Assembly: GCF_021440345.1 (NCBI RefSeq)
Contig: NZ_JAKCNS010000025.1
Location: 1-57,424 of the forward strand
Reading direction: 5' to 3'
DNA: 57,424 nucleotides
Source: Kluyvera intermedia
GTDB taxonomy: Bacteria; Pseudomonadota; Gammaproteobacteria; Enterobacterales; Enterobacteriaceae
In this document: one piece after another, positions 29,655-39,593 of the stretch
Layout of the letters: each line of letters opens with the position of its first letter
How positions within the stretch are numbered: position 1 is the stretch's first letter
The notes under the pieces: model-generated
Database searches by the model: none
The model's input: the letters and a program-made list of their open reading frames with translations, nothing else
What the model was told of the DNA's origin: nothing
Made by a program: the position numbers and the translations under genes

Positions 29655-31349
29655 ATGTCCAGTTTAATTAACAGCGCGATGAGCGGGCTGAGTGCCGCCC
29701 AGTCAGCGCTGAACACCACCAGTAACAACATTGCTAGCTACAACGTAGCCGGATACACCCGCCAGACGACGGTGCTGGCTTCAGCCAACAGTACGCTTGG
29801 CGCAGGCGGTTGGGTGGGGAATGGCGTCAACGTTACCGGCGTACAGCGTGAATACAACGCCTTTATCACTAACCAGCTGCGGACGGCGCAAAACCAGAGC
29901 AGCGGTTTGACCACGCGTTACGAGCAGGTGTCGAAAATCGACAGTATGATCTCCAGCTCGACCAATAACCTGTCGACGACGCTGCAGGGCTTTTTCAGCA
30001 GCTTGCAGACGCTGGTCAGTAATGCGGAAGATCCGGCGGCACGTCAGACCGTACTGGGCAAAGCGGACGGTGTGGTAAACCAGTTTAAAGTCGTCGACCA
30101 GTATCTGCGCGATCAGGATAAGCAGGTCAATCTGTCGGTCTCCTCTACGGTTGCGCTGGTCAATAACTACTCTTCACAGATTGCCAGCCTGAACGACAAA
30201 ATCGCGCGTTTAACCGGTGTGGGAGCAGGTGCATCGCCGAACGATTTGCTCGACCAGCGCGATCAGCTGGTAAGCGAATTAAACAAGCTGGTGGGCGTTG
30301 AAGTTAACGTCCAGGATGGCAGCACCTACAACATCACCATGGCCAACGGCTACACCCTCGTGGCCGGCAGTAAAGCGAGCCAGCTGGCGGCGGTGCCGAG
30401 CAGCGCGGATCCAAACCGCACCACCGTGGCCTATGTCGATAACGTTGCAGGTAACGTTGAAATCCCGGAGAAATTGCTGACCACCGGTTCGCTGGGCGGT
30501 TTGCTGACCTTCCGTTCACAGGATCTTGACCAGACGCGCAACACCCTGAACCAGATGGCGCTGGCCTTTGCCGATGCGTTTAACACGGTGCATCAGCAGG
30601 GCGTTGATGCTAACGGTGATCCGGGCGAGAAGTTCTTTGATTTTGGTAAGCCTTCCTCCATCGCTAACAGCAAAAACAAGGGTGATTTTGAGCTGGACGT
30701 GAAGATGACCAAGTCTTCCGACGTGCAGGCCACCGACTACAAAGTGGTGAAAACAGACAGCGGCTGGGAAGTGACGCGCCTGTCTGATAATACCAGTGTG
30801 ACGCTGGATAGTAGCACGAGTGAACTTGCCAGCGGCGTGCTGAAATTCGACGGCTTGACGGTGACAGCTCAGTTGAAAACGGACGGCTCTAAACCTGTTG
30901 CAACGGGTGACAGCTTTATCGTCAAACCGGTGAGCGACACTATCGTCAATATGGATGTGGCTATCAGCAGCGAATCCGAAATTGCGATGGGGCTGCCGAA
31001 TAGCGATCCGAATTCTACCGATAAAGGTGAAGGCGAAAGCGATAACCGTAACGGTCAGGCGCTGCTGAATCTGCAAAACAGCAAAATTGTCGGCGGCTCA
31101 AAAAGCTTTAACGATGCCTACGCAGCGATGGTGAGTACTATCGGCACCAAAACGGCGACCCTCAAAAGCAGCAGCACGACTCAGGCAAACGTGGTGACGC
31201 AGTTGAGCAATCAGCAGCAGTCGATCTCTGGCGTCAACCTCGACGAAGAGTACGGCAACCTGCAGCTGTTCCAACAATACTATCTGGCCAATGCGCAGGT
31301 GCTGCAAACCGCAAGCACTCTCTTTGACGCATTAATTAACATCCGCTAA
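29655..31349 (+). CDS. flgK: Hook-filament junction protein FlgK
   Basis: The 564-residue first hook-associated protein. The N-terminal SLINSAMSGLSAAQSALNTTSNNIASYNVAGYTRQ and the C-terminal SGVNLDEEYGNLQLFQQYYLANAQVLQTASTLFDALINI form the D0/D1 coiled coils. The central region (about 330-460) is variable and makes the protein slightly longer than in E. coli. AAGGAG precedes the ATG. It is followed by flgL 14 bp later. Confidence 0.96.
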   Translation: MSSLINSAMSGLSAAQSALNTTSNNIASYNVAGYTRQTTVLASANSTLGAGGWVGNGVNVTGVQREYNAFITNQLRTAQNQSSGLTTRYEQVSKIDSMISSSTNNLSTTLQGFFSSLQTLVSNAEDPAARQTVLGKADGVVNQFKVVDQYLRDQDKQVNLSVSSTVALVNNYSSQIASLNDKIARLTGVGAGASPNDLLDQRDQLVSELNKLVGVEVNVQDGSTYNITMANGYTLVAGSKASQLAAVPSSADPNRTTVAYVDNVAGNVEIPEKLLTTGSLGGLLTFRSQDLDQTRNTLNQMALAFADAFNTVHQQGVDANGDPGEKFFDFGKPSSIANSKNKGDFELDVKMTKSSDVQATDYKVVKTDSGWEVTRLSDNTSVTLDSSTSELASGVLKFDGLTVTAQLKTDGSKPVATGDSFIVKPVSDTIVNMDVAISSESEIAMGLPNSDPNSTDKGEGESDNRNGQALLNLQNSKIVGGSKSFNDAYAAMVSTIGTKTATLKSSSTTQANVVTQLSNQQQSISGVNLDEEYGNLQLFQQYYLANAQVLQTASTLFDALINIR

Positions 31350-31363
31350 GGAGAGGGAATAGC

Positions 31364-32302
31364 ATGCGCGTCAGTACCTTAATGATGTACCAGCAGAATA
31401 TGGGGGGTATCACGAACTCTCAGTCTGAATGGTTAAAGTACGGTGAGCAGATGTCGACCGGCAAGCGGGTGAACCGCGCCTCAGACGATCCCGTAGCGGC
31501 TTCCCAGGCGGTTGTGCTGTCGCAGGCGCAGGCGCAAAACGCCCAGTTCGCCACAGCCCGTACCTTCGCCACCCAGCGCGTCTCAACGGAAGAGAGCACC
31601 TTAAAGCAGGTGACTACCGCAATTCAATCGGCGCAAGAGAAGATTGTTTATGCCGGTAACGGCACGCTCAGCGATGACGACCGCGCATCGCTGGCCACCG
31701 ATCTACAGGGGATTCGCGATCAGCTGTTGAACCTGGCGAACAGCACTGATGGCAATGGTCGCTATATCTTTGCGGGCTATAAGACGGATACGCCACCTTT
31801 TGATTCTAAAGGGCAATATGTGGGCGGTGATATCAACGTTGAGCAGCAGGTCGACTCTTCGCGTTCTATGGTGATTGGTCATACGGGGAACCTGATCTTT
31901 GATAATGTTACCAGTAATGCCAAACCGAACGCCGAACAGAATATTTTTACCGCGCTCGACAATGCTATTACCGCATTGAACGTTCCGGTGGCTGATGCCG
32001 ATGATACAGAGAAAGACGCGGCTGCGGCGGTGATTGACAGCACCAACCGTAGCCTGAGCAACTCGTTGAACAACGTACTGACCGTACGCGCCGAACTGGG
32101 GACCCAGCTTAACGAACTGGACAAACTGGATGCTTTGGGCGATGACCGCGCGCTGGCGCAAACGCAGCAGATGAGTAACCTGGTGGATGTGGACTGGAAC
32201 TCGACGATTTCCAACTACACCATGCAGCAAACGGCGCTGCAGGCGGCTTATAAAGCGTTTACCGATATGCAAGGTATGTCGCTGTTCCAACTGAATAAAT
32301 AA
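31364..32302 (+). CDS. flgL: Hook-filament junction protein FlgL
   Basis: The 312-residue third hook-associated protein, related to flagellin. MRVSTLMMYQQNMGGITNSQSEWLKYGEQMSTGKRVNRASDDPVAA is the conserved N-terminus; the C-terminus (TISNYTMQQTALQAAYKAFTDMQGMSLFQLNK) pairs with it in the D0 domain. It ends the flgKL operon and is followed by two terminator hairpins. Confidence 0.96.
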   Translation: MRVSTLMMYQQNMGGITNSQSEWLKYGEQMSTGKRVNRASDDPVAASQAVVLSQAQAQNAQFATARTFATQRVSTEESTLKQVTTAIQSAQEKIVYAGNGTLSDDDRASLATDLQGIRDQLLNLANSTDGNGRYIFAGYKTDTPPFDSKGQYVGGDINVEQQVDSSRSMVIGHTGNLIFDNVTSNAKPNAEQNIFTALDNAITALNVPVADADDTEKDAAAAVIDSTNRSLSNSLNNVLTVRAELGTQLNELDKLDALGDDRALAQTQQMSNLVDVDWNSTISNYTMQQTALQAAYKAFTDMQGMSLFQLNK

Positions 32303-32317
32303 TAACATAAGGTTTGA

Positions 32318-32380
32318 ACATATCTGGAAACTGGATATGTTTTTATCGCCCGCGTCATTACCCCGTCGCGGGGGTTTTTT
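32318..32380 (+). terminator. Tandem terminators after flgL
   Basis: First hairpin ACATATC (32318-32324) with GATATGT (32334-32340), followed by TTTTATC. Second hairpin ACCCC-GTCGC-GGGGGT ending in TTTTTT at about 32380. Both act on the plus strand before the convergent transporter gene. Confidence 0.75.
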
Positions 32381-32386
32381 CATCGT

Positions 32387-33601
32387 TTAACGTGCGCTCA
32401 GCGCGGCGTTGCGCAGACGATACGTCTCGCTAACCCGAATAACGAAAGCCGCCAGACCCGCCACCGTCGCCAGTGCGACAACGCCTTCCCAACCTGCCTG
32501 CGAGTAGACCTGCGTCCCGAGGACCGACCCTAGCGACATACCGATAAATACTCCGGTAAACAGCAGCGCATTCAGGCGACCACGAGCCTGCGGCTCAAGG
32601 CTATACACCAGGTTCTGGTGGGCGACCAGGCTTGACTGCAAGCCGAGATCAAAGCCCACGGCGGAGACGGCAATCAATACCAGCTGTGCCATCGGCGGCA
32701 GGACCGGGAGCAGGAACATCAGGGCAAATGAGACGCTTACCAGCGCGGCACCTAACTGGGTGACTTTTTCCGCTCCGACTTTATCTGCCAGGCCGCCCGC
32801 CAGCGGTGCGGCTAATGCCCCCGCGGCACCGGCGATGCCAAAACCACCGGCTACCGCGCTACCCATGTGATAATGCTCAGCCAGCATCACTGCCAGCGTA
32901 GACCAGAAGGCGCTAAAGGCGATAGAGAGAAACCCCTGTGCCATCGCGGCGCGACGTAGCGTCGGATAGCGGCGCCACAGATGCGCCATCGACACCATTA
33001 GCGCCGGGTAACGCAGCTCTGAGTGGGCGGTAAAGTGCGGCAGTACGCGCCACATTAGCCCCCCAATTAAAGCAATACTGACGGCTGCGGCCTGGTACAT
33101 CACGCGCCAGCCAAACAGTTCGCCAACCACGCCGCTCACGGTCCGTGATAGCAAGATCCCCAGCAGCAGACCGGTCATCACCGTACCCACCATTTTCCCC
33201 TGTTTACCCGCCGGGGCCAGAATGGCGGCTGCGGGCACGATATCCTGCGCCATGGTCGCCGCCATACCAATCAGCAGGCTCACCGCCAGTAGAGAGTGAA
33301 ATTGTTGAGTCAGGCTGTAAATCAGCAGTAATACCGCCAGCGCCAGGCTTTTGAATAAAATCAGCGAGCGACGGTCGTAGCGGTCGCCAAGCGGCAAAAG
33401 GAACAAAATACCTAATGCATAACCGGCCTGCGTCAGCGTGGGTATTAAGCCCATGCCCTCGACGCTCAGGTTTAAGGTCGCGCCCATCAGCGGTAGCAGG
33501 GGCTGGGCGTAGTAAATGGCGGCGACGCTGAACCCTGCGCCGAGTGCCAGGATAAAAATCAGCAGACCAGCGGTCTGTGACGATGTAGTGGGTGTTGTCA
33601 T
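32387..33601 (-). CDS. MFS transporter, DHA1-type, with divergent LysR regulator
   Basis: The protein has 404 residues and twelve predicted membrane helices. Motif A between helices 2 and 3 reads LGDRYDRRSL; helix 1 begins FILALGAGFSVAAIYYAQPLLP, typical of sugar-efflux or drug-efflux DHA1 proteins (AraJ/YgaY-like). The start MTTPTTSSQ with AGGATAAACAA upstream is preferred over a 71-codon extension that would read through the regulator's promoter. The substrate is unknown. E. coli has rne directly after flgL, so this transporter and the divergent LysR gene are accessory. Control by that regulator is inferred from arrangement. Confidence 0.88.
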   Translation of the reverse strand: MTTPTTSSQTAGLLIFILALGAGFSVAAIYYAQPLLPLMGATLNLSVEGMGLIPTLTQAGYALGILFLLPLGDRYDRRSLILFKSLALAVLLLIYSLTQQFHSLLAVSLLIGMAATMAQDIVPAAAILAPAGKQGKMVGTVMTGLLLGILLSRTVSGVVGELFGWRVMYQAAAVSIALIGGLMWRVLPHFTAHSELRYPALMVSMAHLWRRYPTLRRAAMAQGFLSIAFSAFWSTLAVMLAEHYHMGSAVAGGFGIAGAAGALAAPLAGGLADKVGAEKVTQLGAALVSVSFALMFLLPVLPPMAQLVLIAVSAVGFDLGLQSSLVAHQNLVYSLEPQARGRLNALLFTGVFIGMSLGSVLGTQVYSQAGWEGVVALATVAGLAAFVIRVSETYRLRNAALSAR

Positions 33602-33681
33602 TTGTTTATCCTCAACGGTGTATGGGACGCATTTTCCGTCTCTTCGGACTGGAGCGGTAGCCGTCGTGGTGGTAAAACAGT

Positions 33682-33698
33682 TATACGTTTGACGTATA
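33682..33698. promoter_or_regulatory. Putative LysR operator in the MFS-LysR intergenic region
   Basis: TATACG-TTTGA-CGTATA is an inverted repeat that contains the LysR-type T-N11-A core. It lies 13 bp before the regulator's start and about 80 bp before the transporter's start, so it could serve autorepression and activation of the divergent gene. Confidence 0.6.
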
Positions 33699-33710
33699 GG
33701 CAATAAGTTA

Positions 33711-34646
33711 ATGAAAAGAAATGAGCGTATAGATCGCGTTGAGCTGATGCGCACCTTCATTCGCATTGTGGAGTCGGGATCGCTGTCCGCTGCCGCCCGG
33801 CAGATGGAAACCACGCAGGCGACGATCAGCCGCCGGTTACAGTCGCTGGAAGAGATGCTGGGCGCAAAGCTGCTGCTGCGTTCAACTCACGCGATGAAGC
33901 TTACCGACGATGGTGAGCGCTGCTATCAGCACGCGCGGCAGGTGGTGGAGTCGTGGCTGGCGCTGGAAGATGCCCTGCAGTTAACCGATGAGCAGCCGGT
34001 GGGGACGCTGCGGGTGCGAGCGCCCCATGCCTTCGGGCAGCAGCAGTTGCTGATACCGCTGATAGGCTTCCTGGCGCGCTATCCTCAGCTTTCCGTGGAA
34101 TGGATGCTGCACGATAAGGCCGTTGATTTTATCAGTGACAATATCGACTGTGCGATTCGCGTGGGGGCGGAAGTTGACCCGGCAACCGTAACGGTGCTGC
34201 TGGCTGAGGTTCCTCGTTGTATCGTCGCGTCACCGGAATTGCTGAGTCGTTTTCCAGATGTGACGCAGCCGGAGTCATTATCGGCACTGCCGTGGATTGC
34301 CATCAGGACGTTTTACCAGCATGAGGTCGTGTTGCGCCATGCTGGCAGTGACCAAACGGCAAGCGTGGCGATAGCCTCGCGGTTGAGTACGGATAGCCTG
34401 TACGTGGCGAAAAACGCGGCGCTCGCAGGTGTGGGGGTAGCGGTAGTCTCGAGCTGGACGGTCGAGGAAGAGATAGCTAACGGAACGTTGATTGAGCTAT
34501 TGCCGCAATGGCAGGCGGCACCGCTGCCGGTACATTTGGTCTATCCGTGGGCGCGCTACTATCCGGTGCGGCTGCGTAAATTTCTCGACCTGATGCGTGA
34601 AGCGATGCCGCAGATAGCGGGGATGCGGCTGCCAGGAAAAGGGTGA
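33711..34646 (+). CDS. LysR-family transcriptional regulator
   Basis: A 311-residue LysR-type regulator. The N-terminal winged helix-turn-helix covers about residues 10-70 (SLSAAARQMETTQATISRRLQSLEEMLGAKLLLRS). The effector domain (about 97-300) includes GTLRVRAPHAFGQQQLLIP and LAGVGVAVVSSW. It is divergent from the MFS gene and probably controls it. The ligand is unknown. The gene starts ATGAAAAGAAATGAGCG; a second ATG further in (ELM) is less likely. Confidence 0.9.
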   Translation: MKRNERIDRVELMRTFIRIVESGSLSAAARQMETTQATISRRLQSLEEMLGAKLLLRSTHAMKLTDDGERCYQHARQVVESWLALEDALQLTDEQPVGTLRVRAPHAFGQQQLLIPLIGFLARYPQLSVEWMLHDKAVDFISDNIDCAIRVGAEVDPATVTVLLAEVPRCIVASPELLSRFPDVTQPESLSALPWIAIRTFYQHEVVLRHAGSDQTASVAIASRLSTDSLYVAKNAALAGVGVAVVSSWTVEEEIANGTLIELLPQWQAAPLPVHLVYPWARYYPVRLRKFLDLMREAMPQIAGMRLPGKG

Positions 34647-34678
34647 TGACCGCCTGAACAGCAGTGCGGTTTTGGGCA

Positions 34679-34711
34679 TAAAAAAATCGGCCGCTGAGGG
34701 CCGATTTTTAT
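34679..34711. terminator. Bidirectional terminator between the LysR gene and rne
   Basis: AAAAATCGGCC (34682-34692) and GGCCGATTTTT (34699-34709) are perfectly complementary with a GCTGAG loop. A-run and T-run flanks allow function on both strands, ending both convergent genes. Confidence 0.88.
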
Positions 34712-34726
34712 CACGCTAAGTTCGGA

Positions 34727-37700
34727 TTATTCAGCCGACTGCGGGCGCGTTGGTTCAGCCGTTGCTGAATGCGTTGCGCTATGACCGCCTGCGGAGCCTT
34801 TACCTTCGAAGCCGAAGGATGGGCGAACCCATTCGCTGTGACGCGGCGCTTCTGGCACGTAGTCTGGCGCTGGGGCACGAGTCATTGGCGCTGTCGCATG
34901 GCTAACGGCAACGGTAGCCGCTACCGGCTCAGCAACCACCGGTTTTGGCGCAGCAGGCGCTGCAACCACTGGAGCCTGGACCACAGGTTCTTCAACCACA
35001 GGTGCTTCAACGACAGGAGCTGGCGCAACCGGAGCTTCAACCACCGGGGCGGCCTCAACGACTGGCTCGATGGCAACCGGAGCTTCAACGGCCTGCTCTG
35101 GCACTTCAACCGGCGCTGGAGCTTCTACCTGAGCGACTGGCGCAGCTTGTTCAGCGACAGCAGCGACAGGCTCTGCAACTACTTCCGGCTCAACGATTTC
35201 CGCTGGCTGTACTGGCGCCTCAACGGCTACCGGCTCGGCGGCAACAATCGGTGCAACAGTTTGCTCTACGGTTTCAACCGCGGCTGGCTGCTCAATTACT
35301 TCCTGCTCAACTGGCGCATCAACGACAGCCTGATCCTGAACCGGGGCAACCGGGTAGCGGATCCACACTTTACCAGAAGCCATTTCTGGCGACGCACAGG
35401 CGACGGTCAGCGGCATTGGGGACTGTGTTGGATAACGCTCATCGCGGTAACGACGACGACGCTGGCCGCTTACGCGCAGATGGCGCGGAGAACGACGTGA
35501 ACGACGAGGCATACCATTGTTGTCACGCGCTTCACCGCTGTCATCCTGCTCAGCATGAGCTGGCGCATCAACTACGGCTGGCAGGTCAACTTTCGCCAGT
35601 GCAGTACGCGGTGCTTCCTGCTGCGGTTCATCTTCAGCGATGAATTCACGAGCGGCGGTCTGCTCTGCGGTTTCAATACGCACTTTCTGCGACAGCTGAC
35701 GCGGCTTACGACGCGGCATATTCTGTACGCGATCTTCCGGTGCAACTTCCTGAGCAACAACGGCTTCTTCGCGATTCAGCGGTTTCGCTTCCTGCTGCGT
35801 CTGACGTTTATCGTCATTACGGCGACGGTTACGTTCGCGGCGTGGCTGCTGCTCGTCACGGGACTTCGCTTTGTCGCTGTCATCAACAACGGCAGCGGCC
35901 TGCTGGCGGTTTTCACGCGCTTCGGACGACTGCTGTGGCTTCTCACGGCGATTACGACGATTGTCCTCACGGCTTTCGCGATTTTCACGCGGCTCACGGC
36001 CTTCAGCATTCTCGTTGCGATCGCTGCGGTCGTTACGGTCGTTACGGTCATTGCGGTCGTTACGACGGTCATTACGGTCGTTGCGATCATTACGGTCGCG
36101 ACGGTTGTTCTGACGCGGTTTACGACGATCCTGCTGGCGATCCGTTTTCGTTTCCTGCTGTTTTTCCGGCTGAGCTTCAACCGGCGCCTCTGGAGCACCT
36201 GCAAACAGGTTTTTCAGTGCAGCAAAGAAGCGGGAAATCAGACCTGGTGCGGCAGGGGCAGCAGCAACGGCGGCTTTCGCTTTCGGTGCAGCAGCGGCTG
36301 AACTTTCCGCAGCCGGAGCAGGTGGAATTTCCGGCATGACGAAGGTTGCCAGTGCAGGCTGTTCAGGCATTTTACGCTCGGCGACTTCTTCATCGACCGG
36401 CAGTGCCATCTCTTCTTCATGCAGTTTAGGCAGCAGATAGCTCAGCGTGGTGGTCTCTTCGCCTTTACGCACGCGCAGTACGGAGTAGTGCGGCGTTTCC
36501 ATCTGGTCGTTCGGCACGATGATGCAGCGCACGTCGGTCTGACGGGATTCAATGGCGGTTACCGCTGCACGCTTTTCGTTCAGCAGGTAAGAGGCAATTG
36601 GCACTGGGACAATTGCGTGAACCTCTTTGGTGTTCTCTTTCAGCGCTTCTTCTTCGATCAGACGCAGAATAGAGAGCGACAGGGATTCGTTGTCACGCAC
36701 GGTGCCGGTGCCGGAGCAACGCGGGCAGACGTGGTGGCTGGACTCACCCAGCGATGGGCTCAGGCGCTGACGGGACATCTCCAGCAGGCCAAAGCGTGAA
36801 ATATGGCTAATCTGGATACGCGCACGGTCCTGGCGTACCGCTTCACGCAGACGGTTTTCTACCGCGCGCTGGTGGCGTACCGGGGTCATGTCGATGAAGT
36901 CGATAACGATCAGGCCACCGAGGTCACGCAGACGCAGCTGACGGGCAATTTCATCGGCTGCTTCAAGGTTGGTGTTGAACGCCGTTTCTTCGATGTCGCC
37001 GCCGCGGGTTGCGCGAGCGGAGTTGATATCGATGGCGGTCAGCGCTTCGGTGCTGTCGATAACGATAGAACCACCGGACGGCAGGCGAACTTCACGCTGG
37101 AAGGCGGATTCGATCTGCGATTCAATCTGGTAGTGGCTGAACAGCGGGATTTCACCGGTGTACAGTTTGATTTTGCTGCTGAAATCCGGACGGCCCAGCG
37201 CAGAAATGTGCTGACGTGCCATTTCCATCACTTTTGGGTTATCAATCAGGATTTCGCCAATGTCCTGGCGCAGGTAGTCGCGGAAAGCGCGAACGATAAC
37301 GTTGCTTTCCTGGTGAATCAGGAATGGAGCAGGGCGGCTTTCAGCGGCTTTCTGGATAGCTTCCCAGTGCTTCATGCGGAAGCTTAAATCCCACTGTAAC
37401 GCTTCGGCGGATTTGCCCACGCCTGCGGTACGTACGATTAAGCCCATGCCGTCCGGCAGTTCAAGACTGGCCAGCGCTTCTTTCAGTTCGGTACGGTCGT
37501 CACCTTCGATGCGACGAGAGATACCGCCCGCACGCGGGTTGTTTGGCATCAGTACCAGGTAACTGCCCGCGAGGCTGATAAAGGTGGTCAGCGCAGCGCC
37601 TTTATTGCCGCGTTCTTCTTTATCAATCTGAACGATAACTTCCTGACCTTCGCGCAGCACGTCTTTGATGTTTGGACGGCCATGCGAGTTGTAATTAGCT

Positions 37701-37936
37701 GGGAAGTATTCGCGAGCGATTTCTTTGAGGGGGAGGAAACCATGACGCTCGGCGCCGTAATCAACAAATGCGGCTTCGAGACTTGGTTCAATACGGGTAA
37801 TTTTGCCTTTGTAGATGTTCGCTTTTTTCTGTTCGTGTCCTGGGCTTTCAATATCCAGATCGTACAGACGCTGCCCATCAACAAGGGCGACACGCAACTC
37901 TTCCTGCTGAGTTGCGTTGATTAACATTCTTTTCAT
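34727..37936 (-). CDS. rne: Ribonuclease E
   Basis: The essential endoribonuclease and degradosome scaffold, 1069 residues. The N-terminal catalytic half has an S1 domain (about 35-125), a 5' sensor, and the DNase I-like site with the aspartates in [19 protein letters not shown] (near 303) and LIVIDFIDM (near 346). The zinc link is CPRCSGTG (near 404). The disordered C-terminal half has the membrane amphipathic helix ([16 protein letters not shown] near 568), an Arg-rich RNA-binding region with an RND repeat tract, the enolase-binding segment ([16 protein letters not shown]), a VEAP-rich stretch and the PNPase-binding tail ([21 protein letters not shown]). Translation is autoregulated through its leader. 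Confidence 0.97.
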   Translation of the reverse strand: MKRMLINATQQEELRVALVDGQRLYDLDIESPGHEQKKANIYKGKITRIEPSLEAAFVDYGAERHGFLPLKEIAREYFPANYNSHGRPNIKDVLREGQEVIVQIDKEERGNKGAALTTFISLAGSYLVLMPNNPRAGGISRRIEGDDRTELKEALASLELPDGMGLIVRTAGVGKSAEALQWDLSFRMKHWEAIQKAAESRPAPFLIHQESNVIVRAFRDYLRQDIGEILIDNPKVMEMARQHISALGRPDFSSKIKLYTGEIPLFSHYQIESQIESAFQREVRLPSGGSIVIDSTEALTAIDINSARATRGGDIEETAFNTNLEAADEIARQLRLRDLGGLIVIDFIDMTPVRHQRAVENRLREAVRQDRARIQISHISRFGLLEMSRQRLSPSLGESSHHVCPRCSGTGTVRDNESLSLSILRLIEEEALKENTKEVHAIVPVPIASYLLNEKRAAVTAIESRQTDVRCIIVPNDQMETPHYSVLRVRKGEETTTLSYLLPKLHEEEMALPVDEEVAERKMPEQPALATFVMPEIPPAPAAESSAAAAPKAKAAVAAAPAAPGLISRFFAALKNLFAGAPEAPVEAQPEKQQETKTDRQQDRRKPRQNNRRDRNDRNDRNDRRNDRNDRNDRNDRSDRNENAEGREPRENRESREDNRRNRREKPQQSSEARENRQQAAAVVDDSDKAKSRDEQQPRRERNRRRNDDKRQTQQEAKPLNREEAVVAQEVAPEDRVQNMPRRKPRQLSQKVRIETAEQTAAREFIAEDEPQQEAPRTALAKVDLPAVVDAPAHAEQDDSGEARDNNGMPRRSRRSPRHLRVSGQRRRRYRDERYPTQSPMPLTVACASPEMASGKVWIRYPVAPVQDQAVVDAPVEQEVIEQPAAVETVEQTVAPIVAAEPVAVEAPVQPAEIVEPEVVAEPVAAVAEQAAPVAQVEAPAPVEVPEQAVEAPVAIEPVVEAAPVVEAPVAPAPVVEAPVVEEPVVQAPVVAAPAAPKPVVAEPVAATVAVSHATAPMTRAPAPDYVPEAPRHSEWVRPSFGFEGKGSAGGHSATHSATAEPTRPQSAE
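36015..36115 (-). repeat. Tandem NDR codon repeat within rne
   Basis: Within the Arg-rich domain the protein reads [19 protein letters not shown] and onward through about nine NDR units to RNE. In DNA this is a run of 9-bp units (plus strand TTACGGTCG and variants). The E. coli segment at this point has only RRDRNERRDTR, so the tract is expanded here. It lies between the membrane helix and the RhlB-binding region. Confidence 0.75.
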
Positions 37937-38612
37937 CGTAACTTACTCATTATTCTTACATTGACGACTAAGCTGCGAGCAGAGTATTGCCTTTCCGGGG
38001 TAAACCGATGGCCTCGTGACTATTCACGTCGCCAACCTCACGGTTGTCGCTCGTTTAAGAGGCGCAGAGTGTCGGTAGCCTGTGTTTCAAACGGAACCAC
38101 AGCGCAATTATTTGGGGAACAACCTGGGATAACTCTCCAGAGAAGATTCCATTTATACTCGTCATCTTTTAGAGGCTAGAGGTCTTAGCATCTTACTTGC
38201 GTAAGCACGGATGTTTCCCGTTGCGCTTTCTGTCTATCATCTAAAATTCGTACAGTATATGTACCGGTAAGGACTGCAACCCGCAGCCCGCTAACTGTTT
38301 GAGCGATCAATACGTCTTACGCCATTGCTGCGTGGATGATCAAACAAACAAAACTGGTCATTCCGTAAATGTCCTTGTTATTCCAGGTTCAACACGGAAA
38401 ACGACTTCATTATTCCTTGCTAACCTAGTTATAGCAAGATGACTTTCACCTTTTATCACCCGGTTACTCACAGTTTCTTCACCAGTCCGATGAGATTGTT
38501 CTAATAACAAACAACTCGCGGCGTAAAGCACCAGAAGAAAACAGGTCATGCTAAATATAAGCATAGAAAAATGAGTGGCGCTATTGAGCGGGGGTATTTA
38601 GAATCGCGCACC
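37937..38612. promoter_or_regulatory. rne leader and divergent rne/rluC promoter region
   Basis: The 676 bp between the divergent rne and rluC starts hold no supported gene. On the minus strand, CTGTG and CACAG at 38080-38102 enclose the loop GTTCCGTTTGAAA, matching the autoregulatory hp2 stem-loop in the long E. coli rne leader, to which RNase E binds to control its own mRNA. Promoters for rne should lie roughly between 38200 and 38450 and those for rluC close to 38613; individual boxes were not assigned. An open frame at 37961-38179 resembles the doubtful E. coli yceQ position and is not called. Confidence 0.7.
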
Positions 38613-39566
38613 ATGAAAACTGAGACTCCAACCGTAAAAATGATTGCCATCAGCGCTGATGAAGCCGGGCAACGAATTGACAACTTTTTGCGCACCCAGC
38701 TGAAGGGCGTGCCGAAGAGTATGATTTACCGCATCCTGCGTAAAGGCGAAGTGCGGGTGAACAAAAAACGCGTCAAGCCAGAATACAAACTGGAAGATGG
38801 CGATCAGGTTCGCGTGCCGCCGGTTCGCGTGGCCGAGCGTGAAGAAGAGGCGGTATCGCCGCATCTGCAGAAGGTGGCCGCGCTGAGTGACGTGATCCTC
38901 TATGAAGACGATCATATTCTCGTACTCAACAAGCCATCGGGCACGGCGGTTCACGGCGGCAGCGGGTTAAGCTTCGGCGTGATTGAAGGGCTGCGTGCTC
39001 TGCGTCCGGAAGCGCGCTTCCTTGAACTGGTTCACCGTCTTGACCGCGATACCTCTGGTGTCCTGCTGGTGGCGAAGAAGCGCTCGGCGCTGCGTTCGCT
39101 GCACGAGCAGCTGCGCGAGAAGGGTATGCAGAAAGATTATCTGGCGCTGGTGCGCGGGCAGTGGCAGTCGCACGTGAAAAGCGTCCAGGCACCTTTGCTG
39201 AAAAATATTCTGCAGAGCGGCGAACGTATTGTGCGAGTGAGCCAGGAAGGCAAACCGTCGGAAACCCGCTTTAAGGTGGAAGAGCGTTATGAACACGCCA
39301 CGCTGGTTCGCTGTAGCCCAGTGACCGGACGTACCCACCAGATTCGCGTGCATACGCTGCATGCCGGTCATCCTATCGCGTTCGACGATCGTTACGGTGA
39401 CCGCGAGTTCGACAAGCAGCTGGCAGGCACCGGGCTTAATCGCCTGTTCCTGCATGCCGCCGCGTTGAAATTCACCCATCCGGGAACCGGCGAGGTGATG
39501 CGCGTCGAAGCGCCGATGGATAACGTTCTTAAACGTTGCTTGCAGGTGCTGCGCAACCAAAAATAA
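38613..39566 (+). CDS. rluC: 23S rRNA pseudouridine(955/2504/2580) synthase RluC
   Basis: A 317-residue pseudouridine synthase of the RluA family. The N-terminal S4 RNA-binding domain (about 18-80; GVPKSMIYRILRKGEVRVNKKRVKPEYKL) is followed by the catalytic domain with the Asp in HRLDRDTSGVLL. RCSPVTGRTHQIRVH is the other family motif. The start MKTETPTVK agrees with E. coli; 14 upstream in-frame codons are rejected. It lacks two residues near LAGTGLNR relative to E. coli. It is followed at once by a bidirectional terminator. Confidence 0.95.
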   Translation: MKTETPTVKMIAISADEAGQRIDNFLRTQLKGVPKSMIYRILRKGEVRVNKKRVKPEYKLEDGDQVRVPPVRVAEREEEAVSPHLQKVAALSDVILYEDDHILVLNKPSGTAVHGGSGLSFGVIEGLRALRPEARFLELVHRLDRDTSGVLLVAKKRSALRSLHEQLREKGMQKDYLALVRGQWQSHVKSVQAPLLKNILQSGERIVRVSQEGKPSETRFKVEERYEHATLVRCSPVTGRTHQIRVHTLHAGHPIAFDDRYGDREFDKQLAGTGLNRLFLHAAALKFTHPGTGEVMRVEAPMDNVLKRCLQVLRNQK

Positions 39567-39593
39567 AAAAAGCGGGCTATGCCCGCTTTTTTT
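39565..39593. terminator. Bidirectional terminator between rluC and the MFS gene
   Basis: AAAAAAAGCGGGC and GCCCGCTTTTTTT flank a TAT loop. The stop codon of the minus-strand MFS gene lies within the T-tract and the rluC stop overlaps the A-tract, so both convergent genes end here. Confidence 0.9.

Noticed and set aside
34769-36339. Long plus-strand frames antisense to rne
   Set aside because: They arise from the biased codons of the repetitive C-terminal half of RNase E and have no starts or families of their own.
37961-38179. 72-codon plus-strand frame in the rne-rluC gap (yceQ-like position)
   Set aside because: It overlaps the rne leader hairpins; conservation there is explained by the regulatory RNA, and the protein looks like chance sequence.
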